From positions 1,176,610 through 1,240,609 of the forward strand of contig NZ_SOBW01000008.1 in the NCBI RefSeq assembly GCF_004364975.1: DNA of 64,000 nt, in the 5' to 3' direction. The notes beneath the pieces are model-generated. The model ran no database searches, was not told where the DNA came from, and saw nothing but the letters and a program-made list of their open reading frames with translations. Below, one piece after another: positions 8,738 through 15,558 of the stretch. A program made the translations under genes and the position numbers. The stretch comes from Gelidibacter sediminis. Lineage in GTDB: Bacteria; Bacteroidota; Bacteroidia; Flavobacteriales; Flavobacteriaceae. Each line of letters begins with the position of its first letter. The stretch's first letter is position 1.

Positions 8738-9020
8738 CTTGCTTGAAATTATGGTTGTAGTAGTTATCTTGTAGCAATTGCTCTACATCGGACACCTTAT
8801 AATAAAACTTGCCTTTTACTTTGCTATAAGGCAGTGTTCCGTTATCTCTCAAGGTCTGTAAGGTTCGCTTACTGATATGTAAGGCCTGCAATACGTCTTG
8901 ATTGTCTATCCACGTATCTTTCAATACTTCCGCTCTCGAATGTCGCAACAACTCGATACGTGCTTTTAAGTCCTTTATTTGTTGTGAGAGCGCCAAGAGT
9001 AAATCGATTATTTCAGTCAT
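8724..9020 (-). CDS. Excisionase-like HTH protein (MerR-type helix-turn-helix)
   Basis: 98 aa. After an N-terminal helix rich in hydrophobic heptads, residues about 35-85 form a HTH_17-type domain (WIDNQDVLQALHISKRTLQ, then NGTLPYSKVKGKFYYK). Such small proteins act as excisionases or as regulators in Bacteroidetes integrative elements. The gene overlaps the previous HTH gene by 4 bp and the next gene by 14 bp, which points to coupled translation. It is similar in type to the protein encoded at 9017-9316. Confidence 0.8.
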   Translation of the reverse strand: MTEIIDLLLALSQQIKDLKARIELLRHSRAEVLKDTWIDNQDVLQALHISKRTLQTLRDNGTLPYSKVKGKFYYKVSDVEQLLQDNYYNHNFKQDGNK

Positions 9021-9316
9021 AACTTCACCGCTCCTTTCTTAATTAAGTAATCAGCAGCTTGTTGTTCGATTTCATCTTGTGAATCAACACGGTTACTCAA
9101 TAACCATTGCTCCAGTTCAACTCTGTTGAAATAAATTTTCTTACCATTCGGTTTGTAATGTGGAATGGTTCCAGTACTCGTAAGCTTGTATAAATGGGAT
9201 TGTGACAATTCCAAAAATTTACAGGCTTCGTTAAAAGTCAATACGTTTTTTACAATAATGTTTCTGTCTAAAACATGTGCTTCAATAATTTTAAGACGTT
9301 CTAATATTTCGTCCAT
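9017..9316 (-). CDS. Excisionase-like HTH protein
   Basis: 99 aa. A HTH_17/excisionase domain spans about 22-70 (FNEACKFLELSQSHLYKLT, then TIPHYKPNGKKIYFNR). It is the first gene of the operon that continues with a second HTH protein, the VirE-N-type protein and the DUF3987 protein. A near-perfect palindrome lies upstream (9345-9362) and may be its operator. Function as excision factor or regulator is inferred from family and position; no experimental link can be drawn from the sequence. Confidence 0.8.
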   Translation of the reverse strand: MDEILERLKIIEAHVLDRNIIVKNVLTFNEACKFLELSQSHLYKLTSTGTIPHYKPNGKKIYFNRVELEQWLLSNRVDSQDEIEQQAADYLIKKGAVKL

Positions 9317-9344
9317 AACTAATTAATTTTAAAAAATAGAAATG

Positions 9345-9380
9345 GACATCTGGCCAAATGTCATTCTTGGTTTTCAAGAA
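9345..9380. promoter_or_regulatory. Two adjacent palindromes upstream of the HTH operon
   Basis: Positions 9345-9362 (GACATCTGGCCAAATGTC) match their own reverse complement at 16 of 18 bases. Two bases later 9364-9380 form TTCTTG-GTTTT-CAAGAA, a second inverted repeat. Both lie within 65 bp of the start codon at 9316, where a regulator would be expected to bind. A candidate operator for one of the element's HTH proteins. Confidence 0.5.
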
Positions 9381-9442
9381 CAGGACAAAGGTTTAAAAAC
9401 AATGATTTTTAAAGTGTGAGAGTTTTATATGAGTGTGAGAAT

Positions 9443-9476
9443 ACAATGAGATTTCTAAATAATCTCATTGTTTTTT
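9443..9476 (+). terminator. Hairpin with T-run between integrase operon end and HTH operon
   Basis: ACAATGAGATT (9443-9453) pairs perfectly with AATCTCATTGT (9461-9471), with a 7-base loop, and T6 follows at 9471-9476 on the plus strand. It lies at the stop codon of the minus-strand gene ending at 9475. The T-run favours termination of plus-strand (antisense) transcription, but the stem could also end the minus-strand message. Confidence 0.55.
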
Positions 9477-10422
9477 ATTGTATTTGTTTGAAGATATTAT
9501 CAATGATTTCCTTTTTTAGAGGTGCTTTACTTTTGGTATAAAGATTTTGAGCTGTCAATGGTTTACCCAATTTTGTATAAAATAAACCTGTAGATTCAAT
9601 TAAAGTGGGTGTCATATTTTTGAAATGTGGCTGCAACCGTTTAACAACATATTTAAACTCGGTTGTTTTACAATCTAAATAGATTTTCTTTTGAAAACCT
9701 TTAAAATCTTTAGCAACTAATAAATTATGTAAGTCTTTAACATCTGTTTTTGCATCAAGTAAATCAATACTTAATTGAAGCCTGTTCAATATTTTAGACA
9801 ACCATTCAGAATCATCTTTTAAATATCCAAATGAGGTTTTTGGTTTGCTTTTCTGTTTAGACGGCTTGTTAACTACCTCTTTTTTATCAGCTTCTAATTT
9901 CACAAATATTGAAGTATCAAAATCAGTATCATTAAAGTACTTTTCAGCTATTTCTTGAATTGAGAATAAAGCAGTATCTGAAAATTGTCCGTACTGTTCT
10001 TGTAGTTCAATGTATAAGCGAATTGCCGATGCTTTTAAGTAATTGATGATATAATCGGTATCGTTGCCTAAATCGTTACTTATAGACTGTTTTTTAATAT
10101 AGTTGGAAATGTCCTTTAAATACTTATTGAACTTATTAAATTGTACGGTATAGTTATACTTGTTTTCGGGTTCCGTAGCATCTTTTGGGAATTGGGATTT
10201 TAATGCTGCTAATTCAGTGTCAGTGTCATTTGAAATCAGCTTAAAATAATATTCTTTTTTACTGTTTAAAGGTCTTTTAAAGTTTACTTTAAAAACCGCA
10301 TTATCAGCTTTTGGTGTTTCCTTTAATTCAGAGTTCAGAACATTAAATTCTCTTTCATATCTATTGTCTCTATGTAAACCGTTGGTAATCGATACCAAAC
10401 TTGCAAATACATTTCCTTTCAT
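9475..10422 (-). CDS. Unrecognised protein coupled to the integrase
   Basis: 315 aa and not recognised. The start codon overlaps the integrase stop (TAATG at 10420-10424), so it should be translated by coupling. No signal peptide or membrane segment is visible. It is lysine-rich, with a Lys/Ser-rich linker near 180-200 (KPSKQKSKPKTS) separating two mixed alpha/beta parts. The C-terminal tail is basic (TKSKAPLKKEI). Its place directly after int suggests an accessory role in integration, excision or element maintenance. That is inference only. Confidence 0.75.
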   Translation of the reverse strand: MKGNVFASLVSITNGLHRDNRYEREFNVLNSELKETPKADNAVFKVNFKRPLNSKKEYYFKLISNDTDTELAALKSQFPKDATEPENKYNYTVQFNKFNKYLKDISNYIKKQSISNDLGNDTDYIINYLKASAIRLYIELQEQYGQFSDTALFSIQEIAEKYFNDTDFDTSIFVKLEADKKEVVNKPSKQKSKPKTSFGYLKDDSEWLSKILNRLQLSIDLLDAKTDVKDLHNLLVAKDFKGFQKKIYLDCKTTEFKYVVKRLQPHFKNMTPTLIESTGLFYTKLGKPLTAQNLYTKSKAPLKKEIIDNIFKQIQ

Positions 10423-11516
10423 TATAAATCCAATTGAATACGGTTAGCAGCTTCTTTCTTTTTATCATCAATTACTTTGGCATAAATCTGTGTTGTTCTT
10501 AATTCTTTATGCCCTAATAATTTTGATACCGTGTAAATGTCTGTACCCAAAGTTAATTGTAAAGTGGCATAGGTATGACGTGCACAATGAAAGGTAATCT
10601 CTTTTGTAATACCTGCTTTCATCATCCATTGTTGCAATTTAAGGTTTGACCAGGCACTATAATGTAAGCCATCAAAAACTTTTGCTTCGGGTTTTCCTGC
10701 TTCTCCCAATAATTCTCTGGCTTGTTCTGAAATTGGTAAGGTTTCAGCTCCTTTGGTTTTCTTTTGTCTGAAACGTATGTAATAACCCATTTCTTTAGAG
10801 TGTTGGATTTCTGACCACAACAATTTTTCAATATCTGACCAACGCAATCCGGTAAGTGCTGAAAATATAAAAGCATTTTTTAATAGTGGTAACTCACATT
10901 CTGTGTTAACTGCCTTTTGTAATTCATCAAGCGTTAAAAATTCTCGTTGAGGTTCTCCTTGTTTGAAATAATCTACACCATTAGCAGGATTGACTTTTAA
11001 AATACCATCCTTTACCGCTTGCTTTAAAGCTGCACAAAACTTACCATAGTATGAATATTTAGAGTTTTGAGACAGTTTTTTACCTGCTCTTGCCATAGCA
11101 TCCTTATCTAAATACTCTTTGAAACGCTCAACAAATGATTTATCCAAATCTTGAAAGCTTACATCCGTAGGACAAAAGGTTTTTAAATGTTTTAGCATAC
11201 TGTTCCAATTACCATAGTTGCCAGAGCTGGTATTTTTCTTTTCAGCTAAAGCCGTAACATAAGTAATAAAGCTTCCTTTTAATTTCTCAATATCCTGAAA
11301 GCCATAAATACCATTTTGTATTTCTATTTGGCGTTGTGCGCAAATGGTTTCTGCTAATTGCTTGGTTTTCTTGTTAACCTCTCTTTCGGTTTTAGTTTTA
11401 GGATTAGGCGTCAGGTATAATCGCAAATACTCGGTTTTGCGTTTTCCTTTATGATAGTAATCTAAATACAGACTTATTTTATCATTCTTCTTACGTTGTC
11501 TTAATGTTACTTTCAT
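10422..11516 (-). CDS. Tyrosine recombinase (island integrase)
   Basis: 364 aa. It catalyses site-specific integration and excision of the island. All catalytic residues are visible: R225 in ALTGLRWSD, H310-x-x-R313 in HCARHTY, H336 in LLGHKEL and nucleophile Y345 in TTQIYAKV. The N-terminal 90 residues form the arm-binding-type domain, followed by a SAM-like core-binding domain (about 90-190). The gene lies some 600 bp from the mnmE 3' end, its probable attachment site. Length and motifs are complete, so it looks active. Confidence 0.93.
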   Translation of the reverse strand: MKVTLRQRKKNDKISLYLDYYHKGKRKTEYLRLYLTPNPKTKTEREVNKKTKQLAETICAQRQIEIQNGIYGFQDIEKLKGSFITYVTALAEKKNTSSGNYGNWNSMLKHLKTFCPTDVSFQDLDKSFVERFKEYLDKDAMARAGKKLSQNSKYSYYGKFCAALKQAVKDGILKVNPANGVDYFKQGEPQREFLTLDELQKAVNTECELPLLKNAFIFSALTGLRWSDIEKLLWSEIQHSKEMGYYIRFRQKKTKGAETLPISEQARELLGEAGKPEAKVFDGLHYSAWSNLKLQQWMMKAGITKEITFHCARHTYATLQLTLGTDIYTVSKLLGHKELRTTQIYAKVIDDKKKEAANRIQLDL

Positions 11517-11522
11517 AATGAA

Positions 11523-11888
11523 TTAATTAAAAAGGTTTTCAATTTGTGATCTAGCAATTATTCTTTTTCTTCCAAAAGAAACAGCTTTTAAGCGTCCTTG
11601 TTGAATCATTCTTTGAATGGTCCATCTGCTAACACCAATCAATTGTGAGGCTTCAGTAACGCTTAAAAAGTCTTTGTTATTTACAGTATTATGATAAGTG
11701 AGAGTAGGTTCGTTTTTTTGTTTCTGCATATCAGTAGTAAGAGTAGATTGTATTTTCTCTTGACGTTTTCTTATTTTATAAGCTTTGCTCGCACAGACAG
11801 ATGTGCAGTATTTAGTAACTGTGGTTCGTGCTGTAAAAGCATTACCGCAATGCTTACAGGTTTTTGGGATGTATAAATTACTGCTCAT
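11523..11888 (-). CDS. Zinc-ribbon plus excisionase-type HTH protein
   Basis: 121 aa from the ATG at 11888. The frame extends to 11942, but those codons are made of the ATGGTGC repeats upstream and are unlikely to be translated. The N-terminus has a four-Cys zinc ribbon (CKHCGNAF, then CTSVCASKAY, basic). A HTH_17 domain follows at about 70-118 (FLSVTEASQLIGVSRWTIQ, then GRLKAVSFGRKRI). It ends 6 bp before the integrase start and is the first gene after the attachment site, so it probably regulates int or aids excision. The combined zinc-finger and HTH layout is less common than a plain HTH excisionase. Confidence 0.78.
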   Translation of the reverse strand: MSSNLYIPKTCKHCGNAFTARTTVTKYCTSVCASKAYKIRKRQEKIQSTLTTDMQKQKNEPTLTYHNTVNNKDFLSVTEASQLIGVSRWTIQRMIQQGRLKAVSFGRKRIIARSQIENLFN

Positions 11889-11890
11889 AA

Positions 11891-11937
11891 ATGGTGCTTT
11901 ATGTAGCGTAATGGTGCAACGTGGGGCAATATGGTGC
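11891..11937. repeat. Three direct repeats ATGGTGC at exact 20-bp spacing
   Basis: ATGGTGC starts at 11891, 11911 and 11931. A 20-bp period puts all copies on nearly the same face of the helix (about two turns apart). They lie between the start of the zinc-ribbon/HTH gene and the mnmE border. They are candidate arm-type sites for the integrase or operators for the HTH protein. Confidence 0.6.
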
Positions 11938-11957
11938 ATCATTTCGCCAATCTTTTA

Positions 11958-12011
11958 GCCAACAGATTTGGGCAACAAATCCGTATGTTTGGCAACAGAT
12001 ATACAACAAAT
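11958..12011. repeat. Four degenerate direct repeats (G/C)CAACA(G/A)AT near the attachment site
   Basis: Copies are GCCAACAGAT (11958), GGCAACAAAT (11971), GGCAACAGAT (11991) and TACAACAAAT (12002). Start-to-start spacings are 13, 20 and 11 bp. They lie 95-150 bp from the mnmE stop codon, the position expected for integrase or Xis arm sites. Function is inferred. Confidence 0.5.
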
Positions 12012-12105
12012 TTAGTTAAAAAAGAGCAAAAAAGCAACAAAAAAGAGAAGACAAAAATTTGTAAAGTCAATAAAATCAATACATTAACAAATAAAAGAAA
12101 ATAAG

Positions 12106-12123
12106 TTACTTCCCGATACAAAA
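12106..12123 (-). other. Probable attachment site: last 18 bp of mnmE
   Basis: On the minus strand the end of mnmE reads TTTTGTATCGGGAAGTAA. The 18-bp attB of Salmonella genomic island 1 is the corresponding end of its mnmE (thdF/trmE), which encodes the same FCIGK-like terminus. The abrupt change from core gene to integrase-led island at this point supports it as one att site. The exact core boundaries cannot be set without the other island end. Confidence 0.6.
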
Positions 12124-13515
12124 ATTCGCAAAAATATTTCCCAACAAGTCATCATTGGTAATCTCTCCGGTGATTTCACCAAAATGCAAGAGCGCCTGTC
12201 GGATATCAATGGCTAATAAGTCGCCAGACAACTCAGAATCTAAGCCGTATTTTACTTTCTGAATTTCCTCAAAGGCTTTTAAAAGTGCATCATAATGGCG
12301 CGTGTTGGTCACAATAGTTTCATTGTTTCTAAGGGCTCCTGTATTGATTAAATTTAGGAGCGTATCTGTTAGTTGCTCTACCCCAATCCCAGTTTTAGCA
12401 GAAATTGGAATGAGGTGTGTGGCGTGAGGTGTGAGGTGTCCAATTATATCTGAAAGTTCTTCAGTAGTAATCTGATCAATTTTATTAAGGATGACAATCA
12501 GTTGCTTTTGGGGAAATTTATTCTTTATTTTTTCGATTTCGATGACAATATTTTTTACAGCATCAGGGCCAACTGCCAACTGAATACTGCTGACTAATAG
12601 TAATACCACTTGCGCCTGTTCAATTTTTTCGAAAGTTTTCTTGATCCCGATACTTTCGACAACATCTTGCGTTTCTCTGATGCCGGCAGTGTCAATAAAC
12701 CGGAAGGCCATCCCGCCTATGACAATTTCATCTTCAATGGTATCTCTCGTGGTTCCTGCGACGTCAGAGACAATTGCGCGTTCTTCATTAAGTAATGCGT
12801 TCAACAACGTCGATTTCCCAACATTGGGTTCACCAACAATAGCGACAGGAATTCCATTTTTAATGACGTTTCCAACCGCGAAAGAATCGATCAGTCGCTT
12901 TAAAACATGAATGATTCTAGTAATCAATTTATAGAATTCATCTCTATTTGCAAATTCCACATCTTCCTCTGCAAAATCCAGTTCCAATTCAATTAAACTG
13001 GCAAAATTCAACAATTCATCACGTAAATTTTTGATCTCATTGCTAAATCCGCCACGCATTTGTTGCATCGCAATTTTATGGGATGCTTCACTATCACTCG
13101 CTATCAAATCGGCAACAGCTTCAGCCTGACTAAGATCTAATTTTCCATTTAAAAAAGCGCGTAAGGTAAACTCTCCAGCGTTGGCCATGCGACAGCCGTT
13201 TTTTAGAAATAGTTGAATGATTTCTTGCTGAATATACAAACTGCCGTGGCAGGAAATTTCAATCACATGTTCGCCTGTATATGAGTGTGGGTTTTTAAAA
13301 ATAGTTACTAAAACCTCGTCAATGATGCGAGGCTGATCTATAATATGTCCCAAGTGTACGGTATGAGATTTTTGTACGGCCAAGGTTTTGCCTGAAACCG
13401 ATCTAAAAAATTTCGAAGCTAGAGTGATGGCATCTTGTCCTGAAAGTCGGATAACCGCAATGGCACCACTACCAGATGGTGTTGCCAATGCTACGATGGT
13501 GTCATTTGAAATCAT
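12106..13515 (-). CDS. mnmE: tRNA modification GTPase MnmE
   Basis: 469 aa, full family length. With MnmG it installs the carboxymethylaminomethyl group on U34 of certain tRNAs. The N-terminal folate-binding domain begins TIVALATPSGSGAIAVIRLSG. The GTPase part has G1 GEPNVGKST, G2/G3 GTTRDTIEDE and DTAGIRE, and G4 NKID. It ends with the catalytic-type FCIGK. The 3' end is the border of the island, but the reading frame is intact, so integration has not damaged it. Confidence 0.97.
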   Translation of the reverse strand: MISNDTIVALATPSGSGAIAVIRLSGQDAITLASKFFRSVSGKTLAVQKSHTVHLGHIIDQPRIIDEVLVTIFKNPHSYTGEHVIEISCHGSLYIQQEIIQLFLKNGCRMANAGEFTLRAFLNGKLDLSQAEAVADLIASDSEASHKIAMQQMRGGFSNEIKNLRDELLNFASLIELELDFAEEDVEFANRDEFYKLITRIIHVLKRLIDSFAVGNVIKNGIPVAIVGEPNVGKSTLLNALLNEERAIVSDVAGTTRDTIEDEIVIGGMAFRFIDTAGIRETQDVVESIGIKKTFEKIEQAQVVLLLVSSIQLAVGPDAVKNIVIEIEKIKNKFPQKQLIVILNKIDQITTEELSDIIGHLTPHATHLIPISAKTGIGVEQLTDTLLNLINTGALRNNETIVTNTRHYDALLKAFEEIQKVKYGLDSELSGDLLAIDIRQALLHFGEITGEITNDDLLGNIFANFCIGK

Positions 13516-13569
13516 ACCTTAAGTTTTATACTAAAATCCTTTTTATGCAATCTTACAACCATTACGCTA

Positions 13570-14229
13570 TTAAAGCTTACCCGTTTTATGCATCACAAAT
13601 AAAATGATAATTGGTACGGCCAATAAACCTACCATCAATAAATCGGTTTGAAATAGTGATGGCTTGAGCATTAAGGTTACAACGTAACCCCCAATAGCAC
13701 CACCAAAATGTGCATCATGGCCAATATTTCCCACTTTATTTTTCATTCCATAAATAGAATACATCAAATACAGAATTCCAAAAACATAGGCCGGAATAGG
13801 CAACGGTATAAACAACAATCCTAACTGCATGGAAGGCTCCAAAAGAATTGCGGCATACAACACGCCAGTTACAGCACCACTCGCGCCAACTGCGCTATAA
13901 TAATGTTCGTGTTTGTGGAAATAAAGTGATAATAAGTTTCCTAAAAGTAAACTTGCAATGTAAATAATTAAAAAATATAACGTTCCTAAATGATAAACCA
14001 CAACAGGCGCAAAAAAGTAGAGTGTAAACATATTGAAAATGAGGTGCATCATGTCTACATGCAAAAATCCTGAACTGAACATCCTAATTTTTTCACCTCT
14101 AACAATGCCACCTACATTAAATTTATAGCGTTCAAAAAAGCTATAATCATTAAATCCCTTGTAGGAAATGATGGCGTTTGCCGCAATAATAATGATGGTG
14201 ACCAAATCTAAATTACCCATAAACTCCAA
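13570..14229 (-). CDS. Rhomboid-family intramembrane serine protease
   Basis: 219 aa. It cleaves transmembrane proteins inside the lipid bilayer. The motifs are complete: HLIFN (62-66), nucleophile Ser117 in GASGAVTG and His174 in HDAHFGGAIGG. About six hydrophobic segments are visible, fitting the basic rhomboid core. The start may be either the first Met or Met4. It is transcribed divergently from the acyltransferase gene that begins at 14284. Substrate unknown. Confidence 0.92.
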   Translation of the reverse strand: MEFMGNLDLVTIIIIAANAIISYKGFNDYSFFERYKFNVGGIVRGEKIRMFSSGFLHVDMMHLIFNMFTLYFFAPVVVYHLGTLYFLIIYIASLLLGNLLSLYFHKHEHYYSAVGASGAVTGVLYAAILLEPSMQLGLLFIPLPIPAYVFGILYLMYSIYGMKNKVGNIGHDAHFGGAIGGYVVTLMLKPSLFQTDLLMVGLLAVPIIILFVMHKTGKL

Positions 14230-14251
14230 ACGTATTAATTATTTTTAAGCA

Positions 14252-14259
14252 TATCTTTG
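14252..14259 (+). promoter_or_regulatory. Candidate -7 element TATCTTTG
   Basis: This octamer matches the Bacteroidetes -7 consensus TAnnTTTG and lies 24 bp before the ATG at 14284. No clear -33 TTG is seen at the usual distance, so the call rests on the -7 alone. Confidence 0.5.
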
Positions 14260-14283
14260 CACCTGCAAATCTAATATTAAAAA

Positions 14284-15174
14284 ATGCAATTTCTTGTTTA
14301 CATCTTGGTTTATCCACTAATTTGGTTAATTTCAATATTGCCATTCCGGTTGTTATACGCATTTTCTGATGGACTGTATTTGATTATCTATAAGGTAATA
14401 GGTTACCGGAAAAAAGTGGTTCAGGATAATTTGAGATTGGTATTTCCTGAAAAGTCTGAAGTTGAAATAAATACGATTACTGAAAAATTTTATCACCATT
14501 TTTGCGATATGATGGTAGAAGCCATCAAATCTTTAACCATTTCTGAGAAAGCGATGAAAGAACGTTTTACGTTTACCAATGTTGAGCTGATCAACGATTT
14601 GGAAAAGCAACATAGAAGCATCGTATTGATGTGTGGTCATTATGGCAGCTGGGAATGGATTTTTATTCTGCAAAAATACGTGTCACACAAAGGTTATGCG
14701 GTGTACAGTAAACTAGGTAACAAATATTTTGATCGATTGGTGAAACGCATTCGGGCTAAATATGACAGCACGCTAATTACCACTCAAGAAACTGTTCCAA
14801 CACTCACCCAAACCAAGCAAAACGGCGAATTAACCATTAATGGATTTGTATCCGACCAATCCCCTCGCTTATCAAGAGCATTCCATTGGAATCAATTTAT
14901 GGGAATTAAGGTGCCTATCCACACTGGTGCTGAAATGTTAGCTAAAAGATTAGACATGTCGGTGGTGTTTTTTAAAGTGAAACGGCTAAAGCGTGGATAT
15001 TACCAAACTACTTTTGAGACCATTGCAGTCCATCCGAGAGAGTATCCCAACTACGAGATAACAGATATATTTACACAGAAAGTAGAACAACAAATTCACG
15101 AAGCCCCACAGTATTATTTATGGACGCACCGCCGATGGAAACATAGAAATGCGGTACCTGAGGAGTTTAAATAA
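14284..15174 (+). CDS. LpxL/HtrB-like lysophospholipid or lipid A acyltransferase
   Basis: 296 aa. It probably transfers an acyl chain to lipid A or a related lipid at the inner membrane. An N-terminal membrane anchor (about 1-38) is followed by the HX4E active-site motif H119-YGSW-E124 and by the family segment VSDQSPRL (about 193-200). Near the C-terminus is YYLWTHRRWKHR, typical of this family. Some Bacteroidetes members acylate ornithine or other lipids, so the substrate is not certain. Confidence 0.88.
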   Translation: MQFLVYILVYPLIWLISILPFRLLYAFSDGLYLIIYKVIGYRKKVVQDNLRLVFPEKSEVEINTITEKFYHHFCDMMVEAIKSLTISEKAMKERFTFTNVELINDLEKQHRSIVLMCGHYGSWEWIFILQKYVSHKGYAVYSKLGNKYFDRLVKRIRAKYDSTLITTQETVPTLTQTKQNGELTINGFVSDQSPRLSRAFHWNQFMGIKVPIHTGAEMLAKRLDMSVVFFKVKRLKRGYYQTTFETIAVHPREYPNYEITDIFTQKVEQQIHEAPQYYLWTHRRWKHRNAVPEEFK

Positions 15175-15558
15175 AATTTGGGTACGTGGAGACGAAAATT
15201 CGCTAAGTTATTCTGAAGAATATTTTTTAGTGTGTGCAGTCGTAAAGACAACATGATTATTCTGTAATGATATGTATAATTTGTGCAATTAATCTCAAAA
15301 CAATCGTCATCAATCAACACCATCAGTAAACCTTACTAGGCCTGCTTTACATATAAATTAATTGAGGTAATGCTTATCACTGCAAGTCTTTCTAAACAAC
15401 TATCCTGTTGTCACTTCGAGTGTTTTTCAAGAACGACAGTGATTGAAAAATGTATCGAAAAGCGATTAATACTATAGTGATAATTCGTGTAATTCGTGTC
15501 AAAAAATATTCGCCACAATCAGTGTCACTCGCCCTATTCTACGTTCCAGGCAAATTAA
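15175..15558. other. 384-bp intergenic region with repeat-like pieces
   Basis: No open reading frame of note. It holds a REP-like hairpin (15415-15459), a tandem 9-mer AATTCGTGT twice (15482-15499), and AT-rich sequence otherwise. It separates a plus-strand gene from a convergent minus-strand gene. Confidence 0.6.
15415..15459. repeat. REP-like imperfect inverted repeat
   Basis: The left arm TTCGAGTGTTTTTCAA (15415-15430) pairs with the right arm TTGAAAAATGTATCGAA (15443-15459) except for 3-4 central bases, with a 12-base loop. The flank TGTCACTTCGAG resembles dispersed intergenic repeats that I recall from flavobacterial genomes; copy number cannot be judged here. Confidence 0.55.

Larger units (their letters stand above)
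1..12105. mobile_element. Right part of a genomic island integrated at the 3' end of mnmE
   Basis: All genes from 1 to 11942 lie on the minus strand and form a recognisable element. An integrase and HTH genes sit next to mnmE, followed by a VirE-N/DUF3987 pair and then defence cargo. The core chromosome begins abruptly at the stop codon of mnmE (12106). The other border lies left of the window, because no second copy of the mnmE 3' terminal sequence was found inside it. No relaxase, primase with a CHC2 finger, or conjugation gene was seen in the visible part. The element type (mobilizable island or satellite) is inferred from gene content. Confidence 0.82.

Noticed and set aside
11889-11942. 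N-terminal extension of the zinc-ribbon/HTH protein
   Set aside because: The extra codons are produced by the 20-bp-spaced ATGGTGC repeats, and the ATG at 11888 directly precedes the zinc-ribbon part.
11939-12121. Short frame of 60 codons across the attachment region
   Set aside because: It needs a TTG start inside the mnmE 3' end and is low-complexity, Leu/Phe-rich sequence; it is probably a shadow of the AT-rich att region.
12106-12200. tRNA gene as island attachment site
   Set aside because: No tRNA-like cloverleaf is present near the integrase; the border is the protein gene mnmE.
12610-12910. Plus-strand frames opposite mnmE
   Set aside because: They are antisense to highly conserved GTPase motifs of mnmE and encode Ser/Pro-rich sequence without homology that I recognise.
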